A stretch of DNA of 64,000 nt, taken from the NCBI RefSeq assembly GCF_001661265.1, contig NW_017567001.1:401999-465998 (forward strand), written 5' to 3'. Both the position numbers and the translations under genes were made by a program. The notes under the pieces were generated by a model. That model made no database searches. It was given only the letters and a program-made list of their open reading frames with translations, and was not told the origin of the DNA. This document shows, piece by piece, positions 22,454-32,386 of this stretch (the stretch's first letter is position 1; every line of letters begins with the position of its first letter). The DNA comes from Saitoella complicata NRRL Y-17804. Lineage: Eukaryota > Ascomycota > Saitoellomycetes > Saitoellales > Saitoellaceae.

Positions 22454-24376
22454 CTAGGTGCTACTACTGCTGCCTTCGTCATTCGGCAGACTTATCCCCA
22501 TCCTCGCAAGCAAATTCCCTCCTGGTCCTGCCAGTCCACCCTGACTTTTGAAACTTTCCAACATGTTCTTCGCAAGGTTGAAGTCAATGTCAAGCTCGCG
22601 GTCATCTTCATCTTCCTCTGTGGCAAAGGTCTGACCGATGCTCGTGCCGGCAAGCTCAGCGTCCATGGCATCCATGACATCCTGCAGGGACTTCTCCTCC
22701 TTGTCATCAACCTCCTCAAACCTAGCTTTACCCTTCCCCTTATCTGCCTTTCCGTCCCCTTCCGCTTTTTGGGCGACATTGGATGCTGGTGTGAAACCGG
22801 GCAGTTTCGCAAGATCCAGTGTTTCAGTCAACATCTTCATGAAGTCTTCCTCATTGAACTCCACATCACCATCTGCTGCATCAAAATCATCCGCATCCTC
22901 ATCTTCTTCATCAAAATCCTCATCGAAGAAGTCATCTTCAAACTCTGCGCCTTCAAACCCAGCATTCTCATTGTTCAAGAAATTGCCGAATTTATCCACC
23001 ATCTCCCGCAATTTTCTTGCGGTTCGTGACTCTTGTTCATCATCTTCTCCTTCCTCGTCTGTATACGCTGTCGCAGCACCTCTCCGCTCATCCAAGAGTT
23101 TCTCCAAGTCATCCTGATCCACCTCCATCCACTTGTCATCATCCGCTTCTGTATCCCACTTTTCAAGATCCTCATCAGAGGGTAATGGAGTTTCCTTCAA
23201 TATCCGCAACACCTGTCCAACAGGGGACGTGGCATCTTGCCGCTCAGCTGTCTTGACCTTCACAAATGCCTCCTTCGCCGTCTTCTCAACCTTCTTCCAT
23301 CCCGCCGACCCCACCATCTCATCTCGGAAGAATCCTTGACCTTTCAGCTGATCAATGAACTTCGCCCACTTGGGATCACTTGCAAAGTCGTACTCCTCAA
23401 CATTGATCTCATCTCCGCGTTGGTCCACGACGGCCCCAGCACACATCATCTCAAATCCGCACGCGACCTTCATTCCTGTCTCAGCCTCCTCATATCCAGG
23501 TCTTCCTGGCCTGGGCATAACACCCGCGTTCACAAATGGTCTGGGTGGATCAAATCTCTGTCCTCTGATTTGGGCATAAAGTGTCTTTGTGAATCTTGCC
23601 GTAATAATGACACTATCATCTGGTGAAAACAATGTCATGCGTGAACATGCTGCAAGTGAGACAGCGTCGCGGGTGTAGAAAGCATCGATTGCAGGTGCGA
23701 TGAGTTTTGGATTTGTGTGGAGGATTTGCGCGAGGCTTCTTGGTACTGTGATTCGTGCTCGGTGGAGGTGGTCGCGGGCTTCGGCTGGGTAGTCTTTTGT
23801 GCGGCTGAGGGCCTCCTTGGTGATCTTCTTGTCCACAAGCAATGTTGCTGATGCATTCCGGAGCACACTCAGGGCTTTCACCTGGCTTAACTCTTCATCA
23901 TCAATACTTTTCTGAGCCTGCTCAGGGGGGATGATGACAACGTCGCCTTGTCGCAGCCATACTCGATTGTCCGCATTGTCAGGGTTCAGCCATCGAGGAA
24001 GGACGTGAGCAGCTTCAATCAATAGAAACTCTCCATCTGTATCAGTCACCTGTATGCCGATGTCGTCAAACCTCATACTGAGCTGGTGTAGGATGTAGAC
24101 AATGAGCCATTCGTCATCAATGCATTCACCGAACTTCGTGGAGCCTTTCAGGCAGGGTTCACCATGACTTGTAGTCAGCTCCAGTCCAAACTCCTCCTTT
24201 TGCCAGATGTAATCCTTCAACCAAGGCTCATCCCTCATAGCGACTGCAGCTTGCTTCGCCTCGTTGAGCTTTGCTTCGCGTACCTCCTTACTGGTCACAC
24301 CATTGCCAACCATGAAGACAGTGTACTCTACAGCGTCCTCATTCCGCGCAGCATCGTACTTCCACAAGTCGTCCAT
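22454..24376 (-). CDS. SGT1/ecdysoneless family protein
   Basis: A 640-residue intronless gene of the SGT1 (PF07093)/ECD family, named from yeast suppressor of gcr2; animal ECD works in cell-cycle control and pre-mRNA splicing. The start MDDLWKYDAARNEDAVEYTVFM fits family N-termini; the frame extends upstream to 24481, but that would crowd the divergent BOI promoter. Conserved stretches are GECIDDEWLIVYILHQLS, ARFTKTLYAQIRGQRF, FRDEMVGSAGWKK and the fungal EKWDTEADDDKWMEVD. The C-terminal third is very acidic (several DEED/EEDED runs) and probably disordered, except for a closing helix (DINFNLAKNMLESFKSQGG-like). Divergent from the BOI-type gene with 205 bases between starts. Confidence 0.9.
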   Translation of the reverse strand: MDDLWKYDAARNEDAVEYTVFMVGNGVTSKEVREAKLNEAKQAAVAMRDEPWLKDYIWQKEEFGLELTTSHGEPCLKGSTKFGECIDDEWLIVYILHQLSMRFDDIGIQVTDTDGEFLLIEAAHVLPRWLNPDNADNRVWLRQGDVVIIPPEQAQKSIDDEELSQVKALSVLRNASATLLVDKKITKEALSRTKDYPAEARDHLHRARITVPRSLAQILHTNPKLIAPAIDAFYTRDAVSLAACSRMTLFSPDDSVIITARFTKTLYAQIRGQRFDPPRPFVNAGVMPRPGRPGYEEAETGMKVACGFEMMCAGAVVDQRGDEINVEEYDFASDPKWAKFIDQLKGQGFFRDEMVGSAGWKKVEKTAKEAFVKVKTAERQDATSPVGQVLRILKETPLPSDEDLEKWDTEADDDKWMEVDQDDLEKLLDERRGAATAYTDEEGEDDEQESRTARKLREMVDKFGNFLNNENAGFEGAEFEDDFFDEDFDEEDEDADDFDAADGDVEFNEEDFMKMLTETLDLAKLPGFTPASNVAQKAEGDGKADKGKGKARFEEVDDKEEKSLQDVMDAMDAELAGTSIGQTFATEEDEDDRELDIDFNLAKNMLESFKSQGGLAGPGGNLLARMGISLPNDEGSSSST

Positions 24377-24581
24377 TGCCTTCGACTGCTCAAGTCGTGC
24401 CCATATGCTTCCTTGACCGGTCAGTTGGTCGCCTCTTCCAACGTTCCAAGTTCGACTTTGACGGCGCGGCCGTGGCTGCACTTTCTGGGCCCCGGGCGCT
24501 CCACACGCAAGGACTCAACAACAACCAACCCCAACTTACGGCGTCGACCACGACAGCGACTAGAGAGCGAGAACAGACACG

Positions 24582-26798
24582 ATGGCGACGCGAATCGCAA
24601 CTTATGACTTCCCCGGTACTACGGCTGATGAGTTACCACTGAGAGCAGGGGAGCGCGTGAAGGTTATCAAGAATGATGAGGGTTTCGGAGATGGGTGGTG
24701 GATGGGGGTGAATGAGAGGGGTGAGACGGGGTTGTTCCCGGTTGTTTATACTGTTCCGGCAAGTGTGGCGAGCGCAAGTGGAGGGAGTGCTGGTGGGAGT
24801 AGGGAGGAGGAGACATTAGTCGATAGTCGGAGTGCGAGCTCGGCGAGTGGGAGTGCGGACAGGCCGTCGGTGGAGAGGACGAGTAGTGAGGCTGCTGTTG
24901 GCTTTACTATGACTGAAATTGACTCTGCAATCGAGGAATTGAGCGGACGGTCATCGCCTGGCGTATTCCTCCCTCACAACGACTTTGAAGACGACGTTCG
25001 CTCTTGGTCGCCGGAGAGCGTAGCGGAATGGATCGCGGCTGCCGGGTTCGAAGACGACGTCGCCGCAGCTTTTTTGGATAACGATATCTCCGGTGAGATC
25101 CTGTTGGAGCTTGATTCGGGGTCATTGAGGGATGAATTGGGGATTCGGAGTTTTGGGAAGAGATTCGAGATATTAAGGGCGATTGAGAGGTTGATGATGA
25201 GAAATGGAATGGAAGCGGAGTTGGATGTGCTCGGGATTGGTGGGGCGAGCCAGGAGAGTTTGCAGCCGCCCCTTGTGGAGATGAGGAGCGCGAGTCGGTT
25301 GAGTATGTTGGATGTGGCCGAGATGACACGGCCATCGACTTCTGGGACTGGGAGTACAGGGTCTGGAAGTGGGGATATTGTCAGGTCGCCTACGCTGCCG
25401 TTTCGGACTGAGTCTCCCGTGCCGGCATCGCCTGCTGCGACACATTTTACGAACAGTTCCCCGGTCTTGCCGCATTCGCCTTCGCTTAATTTTCGGGAGT
25501 CACCGACGATCCCGTCGTTTGCGGCGCGTTCACCTAGGTTTTCGACATTTACGGATAAGAGTCCGAGGTTCAGTACCTATGATGCCCCACCGCGACCGCA
25601 GAGTATGGCATTGTCGCCTGGTCGGAAGCCGACGTTGAGCGCTGGTGATTCTGGGTTTGGTGGATCTATCCCAAACACCCCCGAGCTCGGAAGCGTCATG
25701 CCGCCCAGTCCTACGAAAAACCCGACACTGAATGCTGTGAGGGGCTTACACAGGAAGAGTGTCTCCATGTCGCAGGTATGGCGGAAGAGTACGTTGATCG
25801 AGGAAGAAGAAGCCGAGGGGCATTTACGGACGATGAGTGGAGAGACATTGCGGACGCCAGATGGCAGGGCGCTTGCGCACTGGAGGCAGCAGAGTAGTTT
25901 GGGAACGATCAAGCCTCCGACATTGTTAGATTTGGCGGAAGCTACTCCAAGGGAGAGTGAGGAGGATAATTCTATGCCGCCTCCGCCACCACCCAAGTCT
26001 CCGCGAACGAGGTCACGTAGTCCGGCGAAGTTTGCTGGGGCTGGGCATGCGAGGTCGAAGACGATTGATGCGAGTACGAATGCGGCAGCTGCCAACGCGC
26101 TCAGAAAGGCGAAGAGTCAGAACGCGATGCGCCCAACTCAGGTCCGGAAGAATACGTTGACGGGACTCGATAAGGGCTTGATTGAGCTCAGTGCTGCGAA
26201 GGCGAGTGTGAGTAGTGATTGTTGTGGGTGGATGAAGAAACGTGGGAAACACGGAGTGTGGAAGGCGAGGTATTTCTGTTTGAAGGGGACGAGGTTGGCG
26301 TATTATTATTCTGACAAGGATACGAAGGAGAAAGGGTTGATCGATATCAAGAGTCATCGAGTACAGAGTGCGGTGGACGATATCCTCGTCGTTGGAGGCG
26401 GCAAGTTCTGTTTCAAGGTCGTGCCGCCGGCGCCTGGAGCAGCTAAAGCCGCCCTGACGTTCACACCGCCCAAAGTTCACTTCCTCGCCGTCGATAACCG
26501 CGAGGAAATGAAGAAATGGGTTGGAGCGTTGATGAAAGCGACGATTGTGAACGATACCACGGTTCCGGTTATTTCGTCTTGTACTACGCCGCTTGTGCCG
26601 TTGAAGAAGGCGCAGGAGATGAAGTTGGGGAGTCCGCAGTTGGATTATTTGCCGCAATTTGAGGGGTTGGGGGGGAGTGGGTTGGGGATTCCGAAGGAGT
26701 TGATTAGGGGAGTTAGTGAGGGGAGTGTTGCTACGTTGAGTAGTGTTGGGAGGAGGGAGAAGCATGAGTTGGCGAGGACGGGGAGTGAACCGCTCTGA
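24582..26798 (+). CDS. Boi1/Boi2/Pob1-type SH3-SAM-PH polarity protein
   Basis: A 738-residue intronless scaffold. SH3 domain at residues 2-58 (ATYDFPGTTADELPLRAGER, GWWMGVNERGETGLFP). SAM domain at about 142-206 (WSPESVAEWIAAAGFEDDV, LDSGSLRDELGIRSFGKR). A long Ser/Pro-rich linker contains PPPPPPKSP, a possible SH3 ligand. PH domain at about 546-655 (GWMKKRGKHGVWKARYFCL, KKWVGALMKA). The order SH3-SAM-PH is diagnostic for yeast Boi1/Boi2 and fission-yeast Pob1, which link Cdc42, Bem1, formin and exocyst at growth sites. Codon composition turns strongly G-rich in the last 150 bases (runs such as GGGGTTGGGGGGGAGTGGG near 26665). Confidence 0.93.
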   Translation: MATRIATYDFPGTTADELPLRAGERVKVIKNDEGFGDGWWMGVNERGETGLFPVVYTVPASVASASGGSAGGSREEETLVDSRSASSASGSADRPSVERTSSEAAVGFTMTEIDSAIEELSGRSSPGVFLPHNDFEDDVRSWSPESVAEWIAAAGFEDDVAAAFLDNDISGEILLELDSGSLRDELGIRSFGKRFEILRAIERLMMRNGMEAELDVLGIGGASQESLQPPLVEMRSASRLSMLDVAEMTRPSTSGTGSTGSGSGDIVRSPTLPFRTESPVPASPAATHFTNSSPVLPHSPSLNFRESPTIPSFAARSPRFSTFTDKSPRFSTYDAPPRPQSMALSPGRKPTLSAGDSGFGGSIPNTPELGSVMPPSPTKNPTLNAVRGLHRKSVSMSQVWRKSTLIEEEEAEGHLRTMSGETLRTPDGRALAHWRQQSSLGTIKPPTLLDLAEATPRESEEDNSMPPPPPPKSPRTRSRSPAKFAGAGHARSKTIDASTNAAAANALRKAKSQNAMRPTQVRKNTLTGLDKGLIELSAAKASVSSDCCGWMKKRGKHGVWKARYFCLKGTRLAYYYSDKDTKEKGLIDIKSHRVQSAVDDILVVGGGKFCFKVVPPAPGAAKAALTFTPPKVHFLAVDNREEMKKWVGALMKATIVNDTTVPVISSCTTPLVPLKKAQEMKLGSPQLDYLPQFEGLGGSGLGIPKELIRGVSEGSVATLSSVGRREKHELARTGSEPL

Positions 26799-27487
26799 GA
26801 GAAGGTATGGAGAATTTCGAGTGGATCTACAGGGTGGACTTTTTGGTTTGAGTTTTCTGGGGGAAACCGTTGGATGGAGGGAAGGGATATTGGTGTTCCT
26901 GGAGTTATGTTTTGCCTTTCTCGGCGGGTGTTTTACGTTCTTTTAGTCATGGACGGTGGAGATACTGTGAATAATGTTACGTTTTATTCTTATCTGAAAT
27001 CTTCACAAGCCCTCAGGTGAGCCCGTGTAATACCCAATTCGAGAGTGGTCACGGATGTAGTTTACAATCAATCTCAGGCAAACCCCGCCGCATGTGAAAT
27101 GATCGCGGACGAGCAACGCAACTTGAACCATACACTCATCTCCTGGTAGGTGGATGACAGAAATGAACCTTTTCATTGGAAGTACGGTCGTAAATATCAG
27201 AATCAGAGAGTGAAGCAGCAGTACGCAACGATGACAAAAACGCGGCGGGGAAGTTGCTTGGTTCTGACGCATAACCCTTCGTCCGCTACCTATGTGGGTC
27301 AAATGGCGCAAGCGTTACACGGTTCGGGTGCTTGATACTTCGTCAGTTCATCTGAATAAAAACGATTGCATGATTCAAAGAAAGTCATATTGCACCAGTA
27401 CATCAAATGAAGGACAAAGTCGCACGCGAGATCCCGCGAACATGACCAGCATGCTCTAAACCGACGTCCCTCACATCCACAACTCTT
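26799..27487. other. Intergenic, 689 bases, no gene seen
   Basis: Convergent spacer between the BOI-type gene and the small membrane protein gene. Short frames on both strands (up to about 100 codons at 27003-27311) lack an intron model, family features or codon bias like the neighbours. The only notable feature is T-rich 3' flanking sequence at 26900-27000. Confidence 0.4.
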
Positions 27488-27993
27488 CTAAGCCTTCTCA
27501 CCGCCCTTCTCTCCTTTCATGACATCCCTTGCAAGCAACCCTTCCTCTCCGCTAGCCCATCCCCAAGCCCAAACACTCGCAGCAATAAAGTAATATATCG
27601 CCGGATTGGTTGTTTGATACATCAAGATGCAGGGCAAGACGAACAACATGTACGCAACAGCTTTCGCAATCATGGACCTGGGCCAGTAAGGCGACAAGGA
27701 TGACCAAGCGGCCGAGTTTAGGTCATGACGGTTCGGGTATTCCACGGCGATGGTCGCTAGTCCGAGGATGAAGTTGATTGTTTGGAGTACTGGAATGGGC
27801 TTGACGGCCAGGTCGAAAATACTGGAGGCTTATTAGCACGGAACGGACAGCTCAGGTAGTAGATCACGTACGGCGTAAGCATGTCAAAGAAAGCCTTTGG
27901 GTAAGCGTAACCCCACAGTGCCGCCCACACTTGGTAAACCGCAGCCGTGAGAGTGATGAGACGGGCAAGGTCAGTCTTGATGAGATTCCCCAT
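27488..27993 (-). CDS. Small fungal membrane protein, four predicted helices (DUF7727-like)
   Basis: Two exons, 27993-27872 and 27821-27488, split by a 50-nt intron (GTACGT donor, GCTAATA branch point); 151 aa. Starts MGNLIKTDLARLITLTAAVY. Hydrophobic stretches predict four membrane helices: near residues 8-28, 45-65, 95-115 and 118-135. The tail is Lys/Glu-rich. The start, the FFDMLTP loop and the VWAWGWASGEEG end look like a fungus-specific family I associate with DUF7727, a name from memory to be checked. No function is known to me. Divergent from the NADPH oxidase gene with 549 bases between starts. Confidence 0.75.
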
Positions 27994-28542
27994 GGTCCTT
28001 AGTTGATAAAGTAGAGAAAGTCGACGAAGTTTATCAGACGACGTAACACGACGTAAGGTCGAGGATTGACGAAAAAAGACCGAGGGAAGGCCAGAGAGAG
28101 TCGTGCGAACTTCGTACCAGCGAAGTCCTGAGAAGTGAATGAAGTGCGACCAGCGCTTGGAGAGTCAAGAGTACGATGGATGTTGGACTGTTGGACTGAC
28201 CAGCAGGACGACGACTGATTATATTTCGCCGCAGTGCTTGGGTTAAGCCCCGGGGTTTCACGACACGCGTTCCGTCCTCGACCTTGCGTCGGGCGCCGCG
28301 CAAGCTTGCAGGCCTCGTATACTGCTGTGTGCAAAATATCCGAGATCCATACTCGAGGAATGCAAGGCAACGTCTTAGGTGGCCATGGGTGAGCTTACAT
28401 AAAGGCCTCCTCCGTCCAGTTGTCGGAGCCACCCAAACGCAAACTTCGAGGTAGTCGCTGGTCCATTACCACCCTTCTCCTACCTCCTCTTCACTTCGTC
28501 GCCGGCTCGACTTTCTTTCCTTCTACCGCTGGTCGGTTCATC
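27994..28542. promoter_or_regulatory. Divergent spacer, 549 bases, upstream of NADPH oxidase
   Basis: Open frames here start with non-ATG codons and cover the oxidase leader. The oxidase frame stays open upstream to 28420, but only through a TTG. No TATA box is obvious; CATAAAGG at about 28399 is the nearest AT-rich element. GACGTAA-type elements occur near 28039-28053. Confidence 0.4.
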
Positions 28543-30156
28543 ATGAAGTTCACAATCCGTTCCATCTTGTTTTACTTCTTCTGGTACGGCTCCCATATCG
28601 GGCTCTTCGCATATGGCTGGTGGGCACAGGCCACGAACACCCGTCTCGCCGGTCTGAACACACTCAAGTTCTCTGTCTGGTCTTCTCGTGGAGCAGGCCT
28701 TTGTCTCGCCTACGACGGGGCTCTCATTCTGCTTCCCGTCTGCCGCACTCTCGTTCGCTGGGTCAGACCAAAAGCTAAATGGCTCCCTCTGGATGAGAAC
28801 CTCTGGTTTCACCGTCAGGTTGCCTATCAGATTGTGGTCTGGGCCATCGTTCACACCACAGCTCACTACGTCAACTTTTACAATGTCGAGAAGACACAGA
28901 TTCGCCCGGTCAAGGCCTGGCAGATTCACTACACGGAAGCCGGAGGCATTACCGGACACGTCATGTTGCTCTGCATGGTCTTGATGTACACAACCGCCCA
29001 TCACTCCATTCGAAAGCAGTGTTTCGAGGCTTTTTGGTACACGCATCACCTGGCGTTTATCTTCCTGCTTGCACTGTATACCCATGCGACAGGCTGCTTC
29101 GTCCGCGATACAGCTCAACCTTTCTCTCCCTTCGCCGGCAAGAACTTCTGGAATCACTGTCTCGGATATGAGGGCTGGCGGTTTACACTCTGGGGATTCG
29201 GATTCTATCTTCTTGAACGTCTCGCTCGGGTTGTGCGTTCGCGTAAACCGACGAATATCTCGAAAGTCGTCATGCACCCCCAAGGCGTGATCGAGTTGCA
29301 GTTCGTCAAACCCAGCTTCAACTATACTTCTGGACAATGGCTTTTCCTTAACGTTCCGGCGGTGAGCAAGCACCAATGGCATCCCTTTACGATCACGTCT
29401 GCACCTGCGGATCCATACGTGAGCGTTCATGTTCGTCAAGTTGGTGATTGGACACGCAGTCTTGGTTCGCTGCTCGGTATCGACGAGAAAACGCTAGGAA
29501 TATCCGATGGTGTCGAGATGGCCTTACAGAACGGTCGTGCATTGCCAAAAATCATGGTTGACGGTCCCTTTGGTGCACCGGCTGAAGATGTCGAGACGAA
29601 GGAGATTGCGGTCCTGGTCGGCGCAGGTATCGGCGTAACTCCCTGGGCCTCCGTCCTCAAGAACATCTGGCACAACCGCCGTCTTTACATGCAAGGCCGC
29701 CGTTCCAAAGCCTCTCCTCTTCGCCGCATCGAGTTCGTCTGGATTTGCAGAGATATCGCCTCGTTCGAATGGTTCCAGGTTCTCTTGTCTGCGCTTGAAC
29801 GGGACTTGGGAGAGATTGAAGATCTTCAGCTTAATATACACATCTACCTGACACAGCGTCTTGACACGGACACGGCTGCGAACATCATGATCAATTCTGC
29901 GGGCGCGCAGACTGATCCCCTCACGCGCCTTCGCGCTCGTACGCGCTTCGGGCGTCCGAATTGGAGTTCGATTTTCTTGGGCATGAGGGAAGGCATCGAG
30001 AGGGGCACTTACCTCCCCGGGCGGGAGGGAAGCTTGAAGACAGAAGTCGGTGTTTACTTTTGCGGACCCGGGCCTCTTGGGAAGACGCTGAAGGAGGAGG
30101 CAAAGAAAGCAAGCAGCGAGGAGGTTGTTTTTCCATTTTGGAAGGAGCACTTTTAA
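28543..30156 (+). CDS. noxA: NADPH oxidase, NoxA/Nox1 type
   Basis: A 537-residue intronless flavocytochrome that passes electrons from NADPH via FAD and two haems to make superoxide across a membrane. ATG at 28543 gives MKFTIRSILFYFFWYGSHI, close to known fungal NoxA N-termini. Six membrane helices carry the paired His ligands in helices III and V (WFHRQVAYQIV with VHTTAHYVNFYN; YTTAHH, WYTHHLAFIF, ALYTHATGCFV). The FAD-binding motif HPFTITSAPADPYVSVHVR, the NADPH loop DGPFGAPAEDV, the AVLVGAGIGVTPWASVL motif and the C-terminal YFCGPGPLGKTL and FPFWKEHF are all intact. The short N-terminus without EF hands indicates NoxA rather than NoxC. Such enzymes need p67phox-like NoxR and Rac, which are not in this window. 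Confidence 0.94.
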   Translation: MKFTIRSILFYFFWYGSHIGLFAYGWWAQATNTRLAGLNTLKFSVWSSRGAGLCLAYDGALILLPVCRTLVRWVRPKAKWLPLDENLWFHRQVAYQIVVWAIVHTTAHYVNFYNVEKTQIRPVKAWQIHYTEAGGITGHVMLLCMVLMYTTAHHSIRKQCFEAFWYTHHLAFIFLLALYTHATGCFVRDTAQPFSPFAGKNFWNHCLGYEGWRFTLWGFGFYLLERLARVVRSRKPTNISKVVMHPQGVIELQFVKPSFNYTSGQWLFLNVPAVSKHQWHPFTITSAPADPYVSVHVRQVGDWTRSLGSLLGIDEKTLGISDGVEMALQNGRALPKIMVDGPFGAPAEDVETKEIAVLVGAGIGVTPWASVLKNIWHNRRLYMQGRRSKASPLRRIEFVWICRDIASFEWFQVLLSALERDLGEIEDLQLNIHIYLTQRLDTDTAANIMINSAGAQTDPLTRLRARTRFGRPNWSSIFLGMREGIERGTYLPGREGSLKTEVGVYFCGPGPLGKTLKEEAKKASSEEVVFPFWKEHF

Positions 30157-30313
30157 GTCTCTCATTTCGTGCATAGGATGGCGGGATGGTGAGGAGAAAG
30201 ATGGTCAACGCTGGTCGTTAGCCGTTGTTCTGCTTTATTTAGGTATATTCAGCAATGTGGGAACGCATATCTTTGTGCAAGCAGATGTGTTGTTTGCCAT
30301 GAATATATTTTAT

Positions 30314-32191
30314 TCACTGAACTATTGTTTTCGGCGTTTCATCAGCATTCGCATCTTGCGATTGTTGCTGCGCGTGAACCGAAGCCTGATCATGATCAGC
30401 TGCAACATCTTTGGACGACCCGGACAATTTCACGTCCTCGCTTTCTTTCTCAGCGAGTCTCTTTTCCCATTCAGTAATCCACTCGGGTATCTTACCCGAG
30501 TTAGGCTTCTCATACGCCTTACGAATCCGTCCAAGATACTTTCGCAGTGCGTGCTCCACGTCCTCGTTTGCTTTCTCAGCGAGTTTATTCTCCCATTCAG
30601 GGATCCATTCGGGTATCGGACCTGAAGCCTTCTTATACGCCTGACGAATCCGGCTAAGAACCCTTGGCAGTATGTGCTCGGAGTCTGCCTTTTTGAACAC
30701 TGCCGTGCGAAGAGCAAGAAAGTCCTTCACGTCTACAAGGCCTTCTCGGCGTTCTTCAAGAACGGCCCAGCACTCTCCAATGGTCTTCCACGGAACTCTA
30801 TCATCCCACTGAAAACTCCAGAGAAGAGCCTTGTATATTTGGGGGTGACTAGGGTCGAGACCATCATCTGCCATGTCCTTTAGTAGATCGAATCCCTTCG
30901 TATAATCTCCGCTGTCTTTTACATATCCCTGTATGAGAATGGCGTACAGGTGGTAGTTCAAGAGTTTAGTTTCTCTGAGCGTCTGAACAAGCCCCTTGAT
31001 CATCCATCCAATGTGTTCCGGACTGAGATGCATCAAAGTGAAAAGGCTATGAATGACTATCGAGATATGCTGCACAGGGACCGGGTGAGAGGCAAGACGA
31101 GCGTTGGTGTCAATGATTTCCATGAACATCTTCACTTTCCGTTCGGCGGCTGCCATCTCTGTGGTATCGGATGGCGCGGGTAAATCACGAACAGCCACCA
31201 GAAGTGTGGTAATGAGTGGCGGACGCAGAGAAATATTGACCTGAGCAGCTTTCTTCCACACAACCCAGGCTGCGTCCACAGAGGAAGCTTCCCCGACACG
31301 TTCCGGCTGTAGATAGAAAGAAAGCATGTGCTCGAAAGGGATGGGTGACAGTGCACCACGGTCGCCGGCATATTCCTCGATAAGGAGGGTCAAAGTATCC
31401 ATGGCTTCGACGTGTTGACCATAACGAATTTTCGCCGAAACCACGCCCGAGTAAAACAATGCAGTTGGTGGTAGTTTTCTTGTGTGGACTTCATCGATCA
31501 GTGCGTTAACTTCCTCTATAGATTTGTCGCGAAAGTGAATGAGTGCTGCTCCATAAACTTTAGAATCAACATATCCGGCTATGTCTACGCCGGGAGGTTC
31601 AGATTCGAATTCCCGCGGTGGATTGGGCAGCGCTCTTGCGTATTCCCAAATCTGCGAAGCTTGTGCTGAAAGTCCGAGTTTTGTGAAGATACTCATCAAG
31701 TGCACAAATACCATTGACCCAGACGGGACTATTTTCTCCACGATATCATTGACAAGTATCTCAAGGAGCTCAAGAGGCATTTCAGAAATCGGGATATGCT
31801 GCATTGCCCTGCACATTCGGGCGATGTCCCCAGCCCGGAGAAGACCGACATCATGAAGTTTAAGATATAATTTCTCATATTGATGAACTTCATTGCTCGT
31901 GACATAATCCCGGAAACGCTCGAGTTCGCGGGAAAACGCACCTTCCGCAACCTCGGGCAGGTTAGAAGCTGTGGACCAGTCAATGCCACCCGAAGGGCGC
32001 ACCCGTGCCCGTCCTTTGAATCCTCTACCGGGCGGTCGCGGTCTTTCATGTGGCGCTGACTGATGATTAGAGCGCACAGGCCTGACGTTTGCGCAACAGC
32101 TCAAAGCAGGGATCACCGGCCTCGCTGAAGAAAGCTTAGGCTGCGCAACAAGACGGCCGACACCTCGCAATCCTGGCGTTCCTAGGACCAT
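30314..32191 (-). CDS. Mitochondrial PPR-like protein with C-terminal tandem duplication
   Basis: A 625-residue intronless protein. The first about 55 residues are Arg/Ser/Ala-rich and almost free of acid residues, typical of a mitochondrial presequence. The body is all-helical with pentatricopeptide-like units, for example about residues 180-330 (VFVHLMSIFTKLGLSAQASQ, ALFYSGVVSAKIRYGQHVEAM) and 420-470 (LYAILIQGYVKDSGDYTKGF). It resembles fungal mitochondrial RNA-binding PPR proteins in general, without clear orthology. Near the C-terminus two copies of a 42-residue module (IPEWIPEWENKLAEKANEDV and IPEWITEWEKRLAEKESEDV) are encoded by a 126-bp tandem repeat. Divergent from NUP85 across 195 bases. 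Confidence 0.75.
   Translation of the reverse strand: MVLGTPGLRGVGRLVAQPKLSSARPVIPALSCCANVRPVRSNHQSAPHERPRPPGRGFKGRARVRPSGGIDWSTASNLPEVAEGAFSRELERFRDYVTSNEVHQYEKLYLKLHDVGLLRAGDIARMCRAMQHIPISEMPLELLEILVNDIVEKIVPSGSMVFVHLMSIFTKLGLSAQASQIWEYARALPNPPREFESEPPGVDIAGYVDSKVYGAALIHFRDKSIEEVNALIDEVHTRKLPPTALFYSGVVSAKIRYGQHVEAMDTLTLLIEEYAGDRGALSPIPFEHMLSFYLQPERVGEASSVDAAWVVWKKAAQVNISLRPPLITTLLVAVRDLPAPSDTTEMAAAERKVKMFMEIIDTNARLASHPVPVQHISIVIHSLFTLMHLSPEHIGWMIKGLVQTLRETKLLNYHLYAILIQGYVKDSGDYTKGFDLLKDMADDGLDPSHPQIYKALLWSFQWDDRVPWKTIGECWAVLEERREGLVDVKDFLALRTAVFKKADSEHILPRVLSRIRQAYKKASGPIPEWIPEWENKLAEKANEDVEHALRKYLGRIRKAYEKPNSGKIPEWITEWEKRLAEKESEDVKLSGSSKDVAADHDQASVHAQQQSQDANADETPKTIVQ
30431..30682 (-). repeat. 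126-bp tandem duplication inside the PPR-like gene
   Basis: Two in-frame copies, 30431-30556 and 30557-30682, open with CACGTCCTCGCTTTCTTTCT and CACGTCCTCGTTTGCTTTCT and close with GCGTGCTC and TATGTGCTC. Identity by eye is high over most of the unit. It adds one 42-residue helical module. Confidence 0.85.
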
Positions 32192-32386
32192 TGCAAGAAC
32201 TCGCTTACTTGCTGACGTGAAGGCGAGGTCGCGGATAGGTATTTTCGAAAGCCCTTCATCGCACGTACACTAGATATTTCTTGCGGGGCCCAGAAATCCG
32301 GCGTATCTGCACTGAGCTGCGGGTGTCGGTAGGGGTACAAACACTACACCAAGAGGAACCCTGGGGACCGCTCAACTGAGATCACC

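Noticed and set aside
24377-24481. 35-codon N-terminal extension of SGT1
   Set aside because: Residues do not look like the family and would intrude on the divergent BOI promoter; ATG at 24376 matches known N-termini.
27003-27311. 102-codon minus-strand frame
   Set aside because: No recognisable domain, non-coding-like composition, lies in convergent 3' flanks.
28480-29439. 319-codon minus-strand frame opposite the NADPH oxidase
   Set aside because: Shadow of the oxidase, whose every catalytic motif is intact on the plus strand.
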